This document shows positions 9,029 to 17,244 of a stretch of 64,000 nt of DNA, one piece after another. The notes beneath the pieces are model-generated. The model ran no database searches and had not been told where the DNA came from. It saw only the letters and a list, made by a program, of their open reading frames with translations. Origin of the DNA: Aureimonas sp. SA4125 (GTDB taxonomy: Bacteria; Pseudomonadota; Alphaproteobacteria; Rhizobiales; Rhizobiaceae); the NCBI RefSeq assembly GCF_019973775.1, contig NZ_AP025032.1, positions 3,741,001 through 3,805,000 on the forward strand. The letters run 5' to 3'. Every line of letters begins with the position of its first letter. Position 1 is the stretch's first letter. Made by a program: the position numbers and the translations under genes.

Positions 9029-9445
9029 ATGCGGTTCTCATCGACTCTTCTTGCCGGCGCTCTTGTCGCCGCGGCATTCGCCACCCCGGCTCTCGCCCAG
9101 TCCGCAGGCGATCCGGTGGCGGGCAAAAAGGTATTCAACAAGTGCATGGCCTGTCACGCGGTCGGTCCCAACGCGAAGAACAAGGTCGGACCGGAGTTGA
9201 ACGGCATCATCGGCGAAGCCGTCGCCTCCGTCGAAGGCTACAATTTCTCCCCGGCACTGAAGGAATACGCCGCGACAAATCCCACTTGGGACGAGGCGAA
9301 CATGACTGCCTGGCTTGCCAATCCGAAGGCTGTCGTGCCGAAAACCAAGATGGCCTTCCCCGGCCTGAAGAAGCCTGAGGAAATCGCCAACGTGATTGCC
9401 TATCTCAAGAGCTTCGACGAGACGGGTGCAGCGGCCGCGAACTGA
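9029..9445 (+). CDS. Class I c-type cytochrome (cytochrome c2/c550-like), periplasmic
   Basis: 138 aa. Signal peptide residues 1-24 (ending ALAQ), then one covalent heme site C39-M-A-C42-H43 and a distal methionine ligand in KTKMAFPGL. The arrangement, with the VGPELNGIIG loop after the heme site and the C-terminal EIANVIAYLKSF helix, is that of a mitochondrial-type cytochrome c carrying electrons from the bc1 complex to oxidases. The ATG at 9029 is favoured by the GGAGGA just upstream and by the signal peptide. Monocistronic; the next gene is convergent. Confidence 0.92.
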   Translation: MRFSSTLLAGALVAAAFATPALAQSAGDPVAGKKVFNKCMACHAVGPNAKNKVGPELNGIIGEAVASVEGYNFSPALKEYAATNPTWDEANMTAWLANPKAVVPKTKMAFPGLKKPEEIANVIAYLKSFDETGAAAAN

Positions 9446-9486
9446 ACCAAAGCAGATCGGTGGGCGGGCGCAATGCCCGCCTTTCC

Positions 9487-9900
9487 TCAGCGCACGGGCG
9501 CTCCCGCTGCCGGCGGCAGACGGTCGATCAGGGCCTGCAACTCCCCGTAAAAATAGCGACGGCCGGGATAACCGACGAGCCGCCCGATCTCGCTTCCGCC
9601 ATCGACGAGCACGAAGGTCGGGGTGAAGACGGCGGGATCGAGCCCCGGGACGTCGCCCGTGCGGCTTTCATAGATGTCGACCCGGCGCAAAGGCGCCAAA
9701 GCGCCGGCGGCGCTGCGCGGATAGTCCGGCGCGATCTCTTCGATGAACCGCGCGCAGAACGGACAGGCTCTCTGCTCGAACATCAGGAGTTCTGCGCCTT
9801 TCGCCGGGGCGGCAGGCATTTGCACAAGAAGCGCCAGCGAGAGAACGGCTGCAGCTGCCGGCGACCATGCCTTCCGACCTCGTTCGAGACTACCCGTCAT
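9487..9900 (-). CDS. Thioredoxin-like protein with CPFC motif (SoxS/SoxW-like), exported
   Basis: 137 aa. A hydrophobic N-terminal segment (residues 15-34) suggests a signal peptide. The redox motif C46-P-F-C49 sits in LMFEQRACPFCARFIEEI, followed by TPTFVLVDGG with the cis-Pro of thioredoxin folds and a GYPGRRYFYGELQALI helix. The short form and CPFC centre are close to the SoxS proteins that keep sulfur-oxidation factors reduced, but no sulfur-oxidation genes are nearby, so a general periplasmic disulfide role is equally possible. Confidence 0.78.
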   Translation of the reverse strand: MTGSLERGRKAWSPAAAAVLSLALLVQMPAAPAKGAELLMFEQRACPFCARFIEEIAPDYPRSAAGALAPLRRVDIYESRTGDVPGLDPAVFTPTFVLVDGGSEIGRLVGYPGRRYFYGELQALIDRLPPAAGAPVR

Positions 9901-10017
9901 CCCCCCAGCCTATCTCCTAGCCGGCACCCATCGTTACACGATGGCGACATTCGGACGTGGGTCCCTGGTCTGGGGCACGCTCACGCCCGACTCCGCGCCA
10001 GGGGGATGGAAGACCGA

Positions 10018-10932
10018 TCAGGCGTAGATGTCCATCGCCTGTTTCAGAAGATGCAGCGCCTCTTCCTTCGGACGCTGGAAGGAGTTGCGCCCGATGATCG
10101 AGCCGTTGCCGCCACCGTCGCGGATGGCCCGAACCTCGTCGAGAAGTTCCTCGGGCGTCTTGGCGGCACCACCGGAGAACACCACCAGTCGTTTGCCGGC
10201 AAACGAAGCCTGCATGATGTGGCGGACCCGGTCGGCTGCGTCTTCCGTCTTGATCGCATGCTTTTCATAGAAGGGCCTGGCGGCGTCGAGGTCGATGTCC
10301 GACGTGGGCAGCTTCACCTTGATAATGGTTGCCCCCATCAGCGCCGCCATGTGGGCGGCGTAGGCGATGATGTCGACAGCGGTCTCGCCCTCCTTGGTCA
10401 CCTTGCCGCCGCGCGGATAGGACCAGACGACGGTCATCAGGCCGCGCGACTTTGCCTTGACGCTGATTTCGCGCAGTTCCTCCAGCATGTCGTAGGCGCT
10501 GTCGGATCCGGGATAGATGGTGAAGCCGACGCCGACGCAGCCGAGCCGCATCGCATCTTCGACCGTGGCGGTCAGCGCCTGGTCGTTGGATCCCGAAGCG
10601 AGCGAATTGCCGCTGTTCAGCTTCAGGATCAGCGGCACCTCGCCCGCGAATGTATCGGCGCCCTGCTCGAGCAGGCCGAGCGGCGCCGCATAGCCCGAGA
10701 CGCCAGCCTCGATCGCCAGTTCGTACAGATAATGCGGATCGTAGGCCGCGGGATTCGGCGCAAAGCTGCGGGCCGGACCGTGCTCGAAGCCCTGGTCGAC
10801 CGGCAGGATCACGAGGCGCCCGGTGCCGGCCAGACGGCCATGCATCAGCAGCCGCGAGAGATTGCTTTTCAGTCCTGGGGTCTCGCCTTCATACCAGGAC
10901 AGGATCTTGCGGACGGTTTCGCTTCTGAGCAT
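10018..10932 (-). CDS. Class I fructose-bisphosphate aldolase (FbaB/DhnA type)
   Basis: 304 aa TIM-barrel aldolase. Visible are the N-terminal LVILPVDQGFEHGPARSF, typical of the archaeal/FbaB type, the putative Schiff-base lysine in TIIKVKLPT, and the phosphate-binding loops VVFSGGAA and GSIIGRNSFQRP. It should cleave fructose 1,6-bisphosphate into dihydroxyacetone phosphate and glyceraldehyde 3-phosphate without a metal. The length is slightly below E. coli FbaB and agrees with alphaproteobacterial members. Monocistronic as far as visible. Confidence 0.9.
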   Translation of the reverse strand: MLRSETVRKILSWYEGETPGLKSNLSRLLMHGRLAGTGRLVILPVDQGFEHGPARSFAPNPAAYDPHYLYELAIEAGVSGYAAPLGLLEQGADTFAGEVPLILKLNSGNSLASGSNDQALTATVEDAMRLGCVGVGFTIYPGSDSAYDMLEELREISVKAKSRGLMTVVWSYPRGGKVTKEGETAVDIIAYAAHMAALMGATIIKVKLPTSDIDLDAARPFYEKHAIKTEDAADRVRHIMQASFAGKRLVVFSGGAAKTPEELLDEVRAIRDGGGNGSIIGRNSFQRPKEEALHLLKQAMDIYA

Positions 10933-11229
10933 CGGGTCTCTTTCATTTGCTGCGACTTGAGCACGGTGGTTTTATCCTGCCGGCATTGTTGTCGCTGTCT
11001 TTGGAACACTGTGACGGATAGGTAAAGAGACCGGACAAGCCTTCCCAATATTATAATCGTTTGAATTCGCTCGGGTGGATAGTACGGCGGCAGGGTCCTC
11101 GAGGAGGGCTGCCGGAGACCGTCCGCGCCTCCAGCGTCCATCGGGCGGGTAGAGGTGACGAACGGATGAACAAATGGCTCGTGGCCGCGTTAACCCTTTA
11201 TTGGCAGATGGCACTGCGGGAGAAGAGCA

Positions 11230-11508
11230 ATGTTGACGGACTTCCCTCGGGGTTTCGGTTTTGATCCGACCGTCATGGGCGAACGTGCAGCGGGTTACGT
11301 CGCCGGACGCAGGTCAAGGCTTGCTCCTGGAATGACGATGACCCCGGTCCTGCCGGTCGTCCTCGTCGACGACGAGTTGCTCCCCGTCAATCCCCAGGAC
11401 GAATCGGACAATGCACCCGCCGAGCGGACCTCACAGAGCCCCGTGGTTACGGCGGCTCTGGTCGGTGTCCTCCTGGCCGGCGCGGGATACTTTGTCGGCT
11501 TCCACTAG
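11230..11508 (+). CDS. Small hypothetical protein with a C-terminal membrane segment
   Basis: 92 aa. GGGAGAAG stands at suitable distance before the ATG at 11230. The C terminus VVTAALVGVLLAGAGYFVGF is a single hydrophobic helix; the rest is soluble and low in complexity. No family is recognised. It could be a tail-anchored membrane protein or a spurious frame; the ribosome-binding site and membrane helix favour a real gene. The upstream 300 bases (10933-11229) hold no other convincing gene. Confidence 0.45.
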   Translation: MLTDFPRGFGFDPTVMGERAAGYVAGRRSRLAPGMTMTPVLPVVLVDDELLPVNPQDESDNAPAERTSQSPVVTAALVGVLLAGAGYFVGFH

Positions 11509-11573
11509 AAGGCGGTCCGCGCCGACGGACCATTCGTGCAGACGCCGGCCGAGCATCCTTGCTGACATTGCGC

Positions 11574-11634
11574 AGAGCGTACAGCCGCTGCGTACAGCGT
11601 ACAGCCGCTGCGTACAGCGTACAGCCGCTGCGTA
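11574..11634. repeat. 20-bp tandem repeat, about 2.7-3 copies
   Basis: The unit ACAGCCGCTGCGTACAGCGT occurs perfectly at 11581-11600 and 11601-11620 and again partially from 11621 to 11634, with a degenerate start at 11574. The unit has an internal GCGTACAGCGTACAG near-repeat of 9-11 bases. It ends immediately before the IS256 target duplication. Confidence 0.9.
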
Positions 11635-11637
11635 GAG

Positions 11638-11645
11638 AGAGTTGC
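11638..11645. repeat. Target-site duplication, left of IS copy 1
   Basis: AGAGTTGC, repeated exactly at 13021-13028 on the other side of the element. Eight bases is the usual duplication for the IS256 family. Confidence 0.95.
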
Positions 11646-13020
11646 GGTCGTGTCCGTCAACGTGGTGGAAATTGAGTGTAGCTGAAGCGGCTCCGTTTCA
11701 GGCGACTTCGGTGGAAATCTGTTCGGGTTTTGCAGTGTTGCCCATGGCCATGAGGTCGGCCATGGGTTCGGTCTGCATGTAGCGGTTCTGGATCTGCCAT
11801 TCGTCGTTGGCCTCGAGAAGGACGGCGCCGATGAGCCGGATGATGGATCCCTCGTTCGGGAAGATTCCGACGACGTCGGCACGCCGCTTCACCTCCTTGT
11901 TCAGGCGCTCCAGGGAATTCGTCGAATGGATCCGGGTCCGGTGCTGACTGGGAAAATCCATGTGCGCCAGCACGTCGGTCTCGCTGTTGTCGATGAAGGC
12001 CCCGAGCTTTGGACACTTTCCCCGAAGCTGGTCGGCGACGTGGCGCAGCGCCTGGCTGGCGCTAGCACGATCGGGCTGGGCGAAGGCTTGGCGCAGCGCG
12101 GCCGCCGCCATGCTCTGCTGCGCCTTCGGGACATACGACAGGGCGTTGCGCATCCAATGCACCCGGCAGCGCTGCCAGGAGGCGCTGAACACCCGGCGAA
12201 TGGCGGCTTTCAGCCCTTCGTGAGCATCCGAGATCACGAGCTTCACGCCGGACAGGCCGCGGCGCACGAGGCTCTTGAGGAAGCTCGACCAAAACGTCTC
12301 CGCTTCCGAGGGGCCGATGTGAAGGCCGACGATCTCGCGCTTGCCGTCCGTGTTCACGGCCACGGCGATTATGGCGGCGACCGAAACGATGCGTCCACCC
12401 TCGCGCTGCTTCAGGTAGGTCGCATCCAGCCAGAGGTAGGGCCAGTCGCCAGTGAGAGGACGGTCGAGGAAGCCGCCGACGCGTTCGTCGATGTCTTTGC
12501 ACAGCTTCGATACGGTGCTCTTGCCGATCCCCGACAGCCCCATGGCCTGTACCAGATCGTCGACCCGCCGGGTGGAAACGCCGCTGATCCAAGCTTCCTG
12601 AATGACGGCAACCAAGGCCTTCTCCGAGAGCTTTCTCGGCTCCAGGAACGGCGGGAAGTAGCTGCCCTGCCGAAGCTTGGGTATCCGAAGCTGCAACGAG
12701 CCGAGCCGCGTGTCGAGCGAGCGGTCGCGGTAGCCATTGCGATAAGTCGCCCGTTCCTGCGTCCGTTCGTGGCGCCCGGCGCCGATCATGCCTTCAACGT
12801 CGACCTCCATAAGGAGCTGCATCACGCTCTCGGCTATCGTTCTCAGGAAATCGCCGTCCCCGGCTTTCGCAAAAAGCTCGGCAAGCGGTAGTCTGTCCTC
12901 GGTCATCGGGTTCTCCGGTCAGGTTGAAGTCTCGCAACTCCACCTTAGCCGCCCTATCCGGTGACCGCCTCAGCCACACCTTTCAATGTCGGAATTTCCA
13001 CCACGAGCGCGGACACTACC
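11646..13020 (-). mobile_element. IS256-family insertion sequence, copy 1 (1375 bp)
   Basis: The element is bounded by 28-bp imperfect inverted repeats at 11646-11673 and 12993-13020 (23 of 28 matching; shared core GTGTCCG and GTGGTGGAAATT). An 8-bp direct duplication flanks it. It carries one transposase gene. A second element at 56386-57760 is the same length, without indels, at an offset of 44,740 bases, and appears identical wherever compared. Boundaries were set by where the two copies stop matching and by the target duplications, so they are reliable to the base. Confidence 0.96.
11698..12906 (-). CDS. IS256-family (Mutator-type) DDE transposase, copy 1
   Basis: 402 aa, full length for the family and without frameshifts. 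The first catalytic Asp is in WLDATYLKQREGGR, the second in KLVISDAHEGLKAAI, and the Glu in STNSLERLNKEVKRR; the C/H-containing CRVHWMRNALSYV block between them is also typical. The N-terminal part has the helix-turn-helix segment ALVAVIQEAWISGVSTRRVDD. Intact motifs and an identical second copy suggest the element is, or recently was, active. Confidence 0.96.
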   Translation of the reverse strand: MTEDRLPLAELFAKAGDGDFLRTIAESVMQLLMEVDVEGMIGAGRHERTQERATYRNGYRDRSLDTRLGSLQLRIPKLRQGSYFPPFLEPRKLSEKALVAVIQEAWISGVSTRRVDDLVQAMGLSGIGKSTVSKLCKDIDERVGGFLDRPLTGDWPYLWLDATYLKQREGGRIVSVAAIIAVAVNTDGKREIVGLHIGPSEAETFWSSFLKSLVRRGLSGVKLVISDAHEGLKAAIRRVFSASWQRCRVHWMRNALSYVPKAQQSMAAAALRQAFAQPDRASASQALRHVADQLRGKCPKLGAFIDNSETDVLAHMDFPSQHRTRIHSTNSLERLNKEVKRRADVVGIFPNEGSIIRLIGAVLLEANDEWQIQNRYMQTEPMADLMAMGNTAKPEQISTEVA

Positions 13021-13028
13021 AGAGTTGC
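13021..13028. repeat. Target-site duplication, right of IS copy 1
   Basis: AGAGTTGC, exact copy of 11638-11645. Confidence 0.95.
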
Positions 13029-13132
13029 CCGAGAGTCCGGCACAATGCATCCCGAAGGCAAAACTCGAAGACGTCGACTGCGAACAGGGGATGCGCCTCA
13101 GTAACGGCTAACAAATACAGCCTCGCCGGCAA

Positions 13133-13149
13133 TATAGAACAGCTCTAAA
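13133..13149. promoter_or_regulatory. Irr/ICE-like iron control element upstream of the imelysin operon
   Basis: TATAGAACAGCTCTAAA matches the rhizobial ICE consensus TTTAGAA-N3-TTCTAAA at 12 of 14 defined positions and is centred about 126 bases before the start at 13267. In alphaproteobacteria such sites bind Irr, the haem-responsive iron regulator. Its place before a periplasmic iron operon supports function. Binding is inferred from the motif only. Confidence 0.6.
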
Positions 13150-13162
13150 CAAGCATTTTATG

Positions 13163-13191
13163 TTGACAGGCTCATTCAACAAACCTAGCCA
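13163..13191 (+). promoter_or_regulatory. Candidate promoter of the imelysin operon
   Basis: A perfect -35-like TTGACA at 13163-13168 is followed after 17 bases by TAGCCA, a weak -10. It lies 14 bases downstream of the ICE-like box, so a bound regulator would sit just upstream of RNA polymerase. Confidence 0.4.
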
Positions 13192-13266
13192 TCGGGCAGT
13201 GCACTGGTCGCCGACAGGCTGCCTGATGCCCTCGGCCGCTCCCGACCGATGGCCCATGGAGGTTGA

Positions 13267-14565
13267 ATGTTTCGTTCGTTCCGCAGCCGCCCGCGTCTTC
13301 CTGCCTGGATCGCCGTCCTCGGCGTCACCGCTCTTCACAGCCCCTCCTACGCCGACGAGACGTCGGCGCCGGAATTGACCGCCATCCTCGGCAATTATTC
13401 CGACATCGCCCTGGCCGGCTATTCTGACGCGCTCACCACCGCGAAGGTGCTCGGCACGGCCGTCGACGCGCTCATCGCCACGCCGACCGACGCGACCCTG
13501 GAAGCTGCACGCGATGCCTGGCGCGCAGCGCGTCCATCCTATCAGCAGACCGAAGCCTTCCGCTTTGGCAATCCCATCGTCGACGAGTGGGAAGGCCGGG
13601 TCAACGCATGGCCCCTCGACGAGGGCCTCATCGACTACGTCGCGCCGCAATACGGTTCCGAATCCGATTCCAACCCGCTCTACGTCGCCAATGTCGTCGC
13701 GAACACGGCGCTGAGCCTGGGCGGCGAGACGGTCGACGCCACGGTGATCGATGCCGCGCTCCTCAAGGACAAGCTGCAGGAGGCGGGCGGCGTCGAGGCG
13801 AACGTCGCGACCGGCTACCATTCGGTCGAGTTTCTCCTTTGGGGTCAGGATCTCAACGGCACCGGACCGGGCGCCGGCCAGCGCCCGGCGACCGACTTCT
13901 CCAATGACAACTGCACCAACGGCCATTGCGATCGCCGCGCCGCCTTCCTGAAGGCCGCGACCGACCTCCTCGTCACCGACCTGACGGAAATGGTGGGCAA
14001 CTGGCAGAAGGATGGCGCGGCGCGCGCGCATCTTCTGGCCGATCCGGCCGCCGGCGTCTCGGCGGTGCTCACCGGCATGGGCTCGCTGTCCTATGGCGAA
14101 CTCGCCGGCGAACGCATGAAGCTCGGCCTCCTCCTGCATGATCCGGAAGAGGAGCACGACTGCTTCTCCGACAACACCCATGCCTCCCACCTCTACGACG
14201 CCATCGGCATTCGCAACGTCTACACCGGCCGCTACACCCGCAGCGACGGCAGCATATTGGAAGGGCCCTCCGTCTCGGCCCTTGTCGCGTCGAAGGACAA
14301 GGCGATCGACGACGAACTGCGCGCCAAGCTCGATGCCAGCGTCCTGGCCCTCGAGGAAATCGCCAAGGCGGCCGAAAATGGCGAGGCCTACGACCAGCAG
14401 ATCGGCGAGGGCAACGCGGCGGGCAATGCGCGCGTCCAGGCCGGCATCGACGCGCTGATCGCCCAGACACGGACGATCGAGCGGGCCGTCGCGGCGCTCG
14501 ACCTCAAGAACGTGACCATCGAGGGCTCGGACAGCCTCGACAACGCCGACGCGGTATTCCAGTAG
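13267..14565 (+). CDS. irpA: Imelysin-family iron-regulated periplasmic protein IrpA (M75 superfamily)
   Basis: 432 aa. Signal peptide about residues 1-29 (ending SYADE), then an imelysin domain with the HxxE motif H185-S-V-E188 in GYHSVEFLLWGQD and the AWRAARPSYQQTEAFRFG helix. COG3487 members are periplasmic or membrane-associated proteins linked to iron acquisition and repressed by iron; the peptidase label is doubtful. It is the first gene of a four-gene operon with a di-heme oxidoreductase, a second imelysin and a DUF1513 protein. Regulation by iron through the ICE-like box at 13133-13149 is likely. Confidence 0.9.
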   Translation: MFRSFRSRPRLPAWIAVLGVTALHSPSYADETSAPELTAILGNYSDIALAGYSDALTTAKVLGTAVDALIATPTDATLEAARDAWRAARPSYQQTEAFRFGNPIVDEWEGRVNAWPLDEGLIDYVAPQYGSESDSNPLYVANVVANTALSLGGETVDATVIDAALLKDKLQEAGGVEANVATGYHSVEFLLWGQDLNGTGPGAGQRPATDFSNDNCTNGHCDRRAAFLKAATDLLVTDLTEMVGNWQKDGAARAHLLADPAAGVSAVLTGMGSLSYGELAGERMKLGLLLHDPEEEHDCFSDNTHASHLYDAIGIRNVYTGRYTRSDGSILEGPSVSALVASKDKAIDDELRAKLDASVLALEEIAKAAENGEAYDQQIGEGNAAGNARVQAGIDALIAQTRTIERAVAALDLKNVTIEGSDSLDNADAVFQ

Positions 14566-14634
14566 GCTCCATCCTGCAGTGTCGGACGCGCCGAATGGTG
14601 CGTCCGCGGCCGCTTTCGGCCACGCGACCAGAGT

Positions 14635-16170
14635 ATGCCGGCCATGACCATCCCCCGCTTCGCCATCCTCGCCGCCCTTCTCGGCGGCGCAGCGCTTTTG
14701 CCGGTGGTGGCAGCGCGCGGCGTGACGCCTGAATTGCGCACGGACCTGTCGGCAAAGGATCTCGCCCGCGTCACGGCGGTGACCCGCCCGACCACGGACT
14801 TCACCACGCCCGAGAAATTCGAGCTGATGCAGGGCGGTGCCGGGACGCTGCAGAACATCGTCAACCGCGACAGCTTCAGCAAGATCGCCGCCAACCAGTC
14901 TTTCGCGGCGCGCGAGAGCTTCAACATCGGCAATGGGCTCTTCACGAAGTTCTGGGTCTCCTCGCCCTCTTCGACCGAGGCCTCGGACGGTCTCGGCCCC
15001 CTTTTCAACGCGAGGTCCTGCCAGAGCTGCCATCTGAAGGACGGTCGTGGTCGTCCGCCCGCGGAGGGCGAGCCGGGGGTCTCCATGTTCCTGCGCTTGT
15101 CGGTGCCGCCGAAGACGGACGAGGAGCGCCAAGCGCTTGCCGACCGCAGCATGCAGCGCATTCCCGAGCCGACCTATGGCGGCCAGCTGCAGAATTTCGG
15201 CGTGCCGGGCATCCTGCCGGAAGGGCAGATGCGCATCGACTATACCGAGGTGCCGGTCGAGCTCGGCGACGGAACCCTCGTCCAGCTCCGCCATCCCCGC
15301 TATTCCGTCACCGATCTCAACTACGGCCCGATGGCGCCGGATGCGATCCTGTCGCCGCGCGTCGCCCCCCCGATGATCGGCCTCGGCCTCGTCGAGGAGA
15401 TCCCGGCCGCCGACATCCTCGCTCATGCCGATCCCGAGGATACCGACGGCGATGGCATTTCCGGCAAGGCAAGCATGGTGCGCGATCCCGAGACGGGGGG
15501 CATGACACTCGGCCGCTTCGGCTGGAAGGCGAGCGCAAGTTCCATCAAGGTCCAGGCGGCGGAAGCCTTTGCCGGCGATATCGGCATATCGACGCCGCTC
15601 GTGACCGATTCCTTCGGGGAATGCTCGATCGCCCAGGCACTCTGCCGTGACGCGCCGAACGGTGTCCAGCCGCGGCTCGGCGAGGTCGAGGCGCCCGACC
15701 CGGTGCTCGATCTCGTCACCTTCTACTCGCGCAACCTCGCCGTCCCCGCCCGCCGCGATGTCGGCGCGCCCGACGTGCTGAAGGGCAAGAGCCTGTTCTA
15801 TTCCAGCGGCTGCGCGTCGTGCCACGTACCGAAATACGTCACCAGCCGCGATGCCGCCGACGCGCCGCAGGCCTTTCAGCTGATCTGGCCCTATTCCGAC
15901 TTCCTCCTGCACGACATGGGCGAGGGTCTTGCCGACGGCTCCACCAACGGCGATGCCACCGGAACGGAGTGGCGCACACCGCCGCTCTGGGGCATCGGCC
16001 TGACCCAGACCGTCAACGGCCACACGCTGTTTCTCCATGACGGGCGGGCGCGCAACCTGACCGAAGCGATCCTCTGGCACGGCGGGGAAGCTGAAGGATC
16101 GCGCAACAGCTTCAAGGCTCTCGGCAAGTCCGACAGGGACGCCCTCCTCGTCTTTCTGGAGTCGCTATGA
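14635..16170 (+). CDS. Di-heme oxidoreductase (DHOR/thiol oxidoreductase-like, COG3488)
   Basis: 511 aa exported protein with a signal peptide (MTIPRFAILAALLGGAALLPVVAA) and two c-type heme sites: C129-QS-C132-H in ARSCQSCHL and a second near residue 398 in SGCASCHVPKY. The fold resembles MauG/cytochrome c peroxidases (PF06537). It follows irpA by 69 bases and its stop codon overlaps the next start. In this operon it is a plausible periplasmic redox partner for iron oxidation or reduction; the reaction is not established. An alternative start is the ATG at 14644, three codons later. Confidence 0.9.
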   Translation: MPAMTIPRFAILAALLGGAALLPVVAARGVTPELRTDLSAKDLARVTAVTRPTTDFTTPEKFELMQGGAGTLQNIVNRDSFSKIAANQSFAARESFNIGNGLFTKFWVSSPSSTEASDGLGPLFNARSCQSCHLKDGRGRPPAEGEPGVSMFLRLSVPPKTDEERQALADRSMQRIPEPTYGGQLQNFGVPGILPEGQMRIDYTEVPVELGDGTLVQLRHPRYSVTDLNYGPMAPDAILSPRVAPPMIGLGLVEEIPAADILAHADPEDTDGDGISGKASMVRDPETGGMTLGRFGWKASASSIKVQAAEAFAGDIGISTPLVTDSFGECSIAQALCRDAPNGVQPRLGEVEAPDPVLDLVTFYSRNLAVPARRDVGAPDVLKGKSLFYSSGCASCHVPKYVTSRDAADAPQAFQLIWPYSDFLLHDMGEGLADGSTNGDATGTEWRTPPLWGIGLTQTVNGHTLFLHDGRARNLTEAILWHGGEAEGSRNSFKALGKSDRDALLVFLESL

Positions 16171-17243
16171 CCTTCGCAAGATCCTGCCTCGCCGCCGCGC
16201 TGCTGGCATTCACCACGAGCGCTGCGGCTGCCATCACGCCGGCCGATGTCGTGCGGCAGGCCGTCGACGGCTACATCCGCCCCGGCTACCAGCGGTTCGA
16301 CAAGGCCGCGGAGGGCATGGCGGAAGCACAGAAGGCGCTCTGCGCCTCGCCGTCGGAGGCAAATCTTGCCGCCGCACGCAGAAGCTTCGCCGATGTCGTG
16401 ATGACATTTTCCCAGGTCGAGTTCGTGCGCTTCGGCCCCGCGATGGCCGACAACCGTGTCGACCGCATCCTCTTCTGGCCCGATCCGCGCGGAATCGCGC
16501 TGCGCCAGGTGCAGGGGCTTCTGGCCGGCAAGGACGAAACTGCCACTGATCCTGTGGCGCTGCATGGCAAGAGCGTCGCCGTCCAGGGACTGACGGCTCT
16601 GGAGTTCGTTCTCTACGGCACGGACGCCCAATCCCTTGCCGGTGCGGAAGGCGATTATCGCTGTCGCTACGGTGCGGCGATCGCAGCCAACGTCCTCGGC
16701 ATGGCGGACGCCATCGTGAAAGGCTGGCAAGAGGGCAAGATCGGCTTTGCGGAGGACATGCTGACCCCGAAGCCGACGAACCCGGCCTATCGCAGCATCA
16801 CCGATTCGCTGCAGCAGATCACCGGCGTCTTCATTCAGGGATTCGAGTTGATGCGCGACCTCCGCCTGCGTCCGGCCTTCGGACGGTTGCCGGGGGATGC
16901 CAAGCCGAAGGCGTTGCTGTTCTGGCGCTCGGGTCTCACCGCCACGAGCCTCAGCGGCAATTTTTCCGGACTCTCGGAGCTGTTCGAGTCCTCGGATCTC
17001 GACGAGCTGTTGCCGCCGGCGGCCGCGGCATCAGCCGTTTCGGTGCGCTCGACGCTGAATGATGCGGCAGCGACCCTTGCGACCATGAAGATGCCGATCG
17101 ACAAGGCGCTGGTCGACCCGGTGGAGCGAACCGAAGTCGGCCGGCTTCTGGTGGCGACGCAGACACTGCAGCCGATCTTCGTCAACGAGATCGCCCCGGC
17201 GCTCGGCCTCAGCACCGGCTTCTCCTCGCTCGACGGCGACTGA
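16167..17243 (+). CDS. Second imelysin-family periplasmic protein (COG3489-like)
   Basis: 358 aa. Signal peptide about residues 1-21 (ending TSAAAA), then an imelysin fold with SQVEFVRFGPAMADNRVDRIL and GLTALEFVLYG. At the HxxE position of irpA this protein has T-A-L-E, so one metal-ligand-like residue is missing, as is common in the COG3489 branch. Its ATG overlaps the stop of the oxidoreductase (ATGA), strong evidence of translational coupling. Probably works with IrpA and the di-heme protein at the periplasmic face. Confidence 0.87.
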   Translation: MTFARSCLAAALLAFTTSAAAAITPADVVRQAVDGYIRPGYQRFDKAAEGMAEAQKALCASPSEANLAAARRSFADVVMTFSQVEFVRFGPAMADNRVDRILFWPDPRGIALRQVQGLLAGKDETATDPVALHGKSVAVQGLTALEFVLYGTDAQSLAGAEGDYRCRYGAAIAANVLGMADAIVKGWQEGKIGFAEDMLTPKPTNPAYRSITDSLQQITGVFIQGFELMRDLRLRPAFGRLPGDAKPKALLFWRSGLTATSLSGNFSGLSELFESSDLDELLPPAAAASAVSVRSTLNDAAATLATMKMPIDKALVDPVERTEVGRLLVATQTLQPIFVNEIAPALGLSTGFSSLDGD

Positions 17244-17244
17244 G

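Noticed and set aside
11061-11264. A 67-codon frame upstream of the small hypothetical gene
   Set aside because: It overlaps the better supported frame at 11230 and lacks a clear domain; only the downstream frame was kept, at low confidence.
11574-11634. CRISPR array
   Set aside because: Units are contiguous 20-mers without spacers, and no cas genes are near.
11926-12891. A 321-codon frame opposite the IS256 transposase (also at 56666-57631)
   Set aside because: Present in both IS copies only because the DNA is identical. IS256 elements carry one gene; no second conserved protein is known.
13108-16080. A 990-codon open frame on the minus strand opposite irpA and the di-heme oxidoreductase gene
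   Set aside because: It is antisense to genes with clear signal peptides, heme motifs and operon overlaps. Its composition (Arg/Asp/Gly/Val-rich, no domain) is what G+C-rich antisense frames give.
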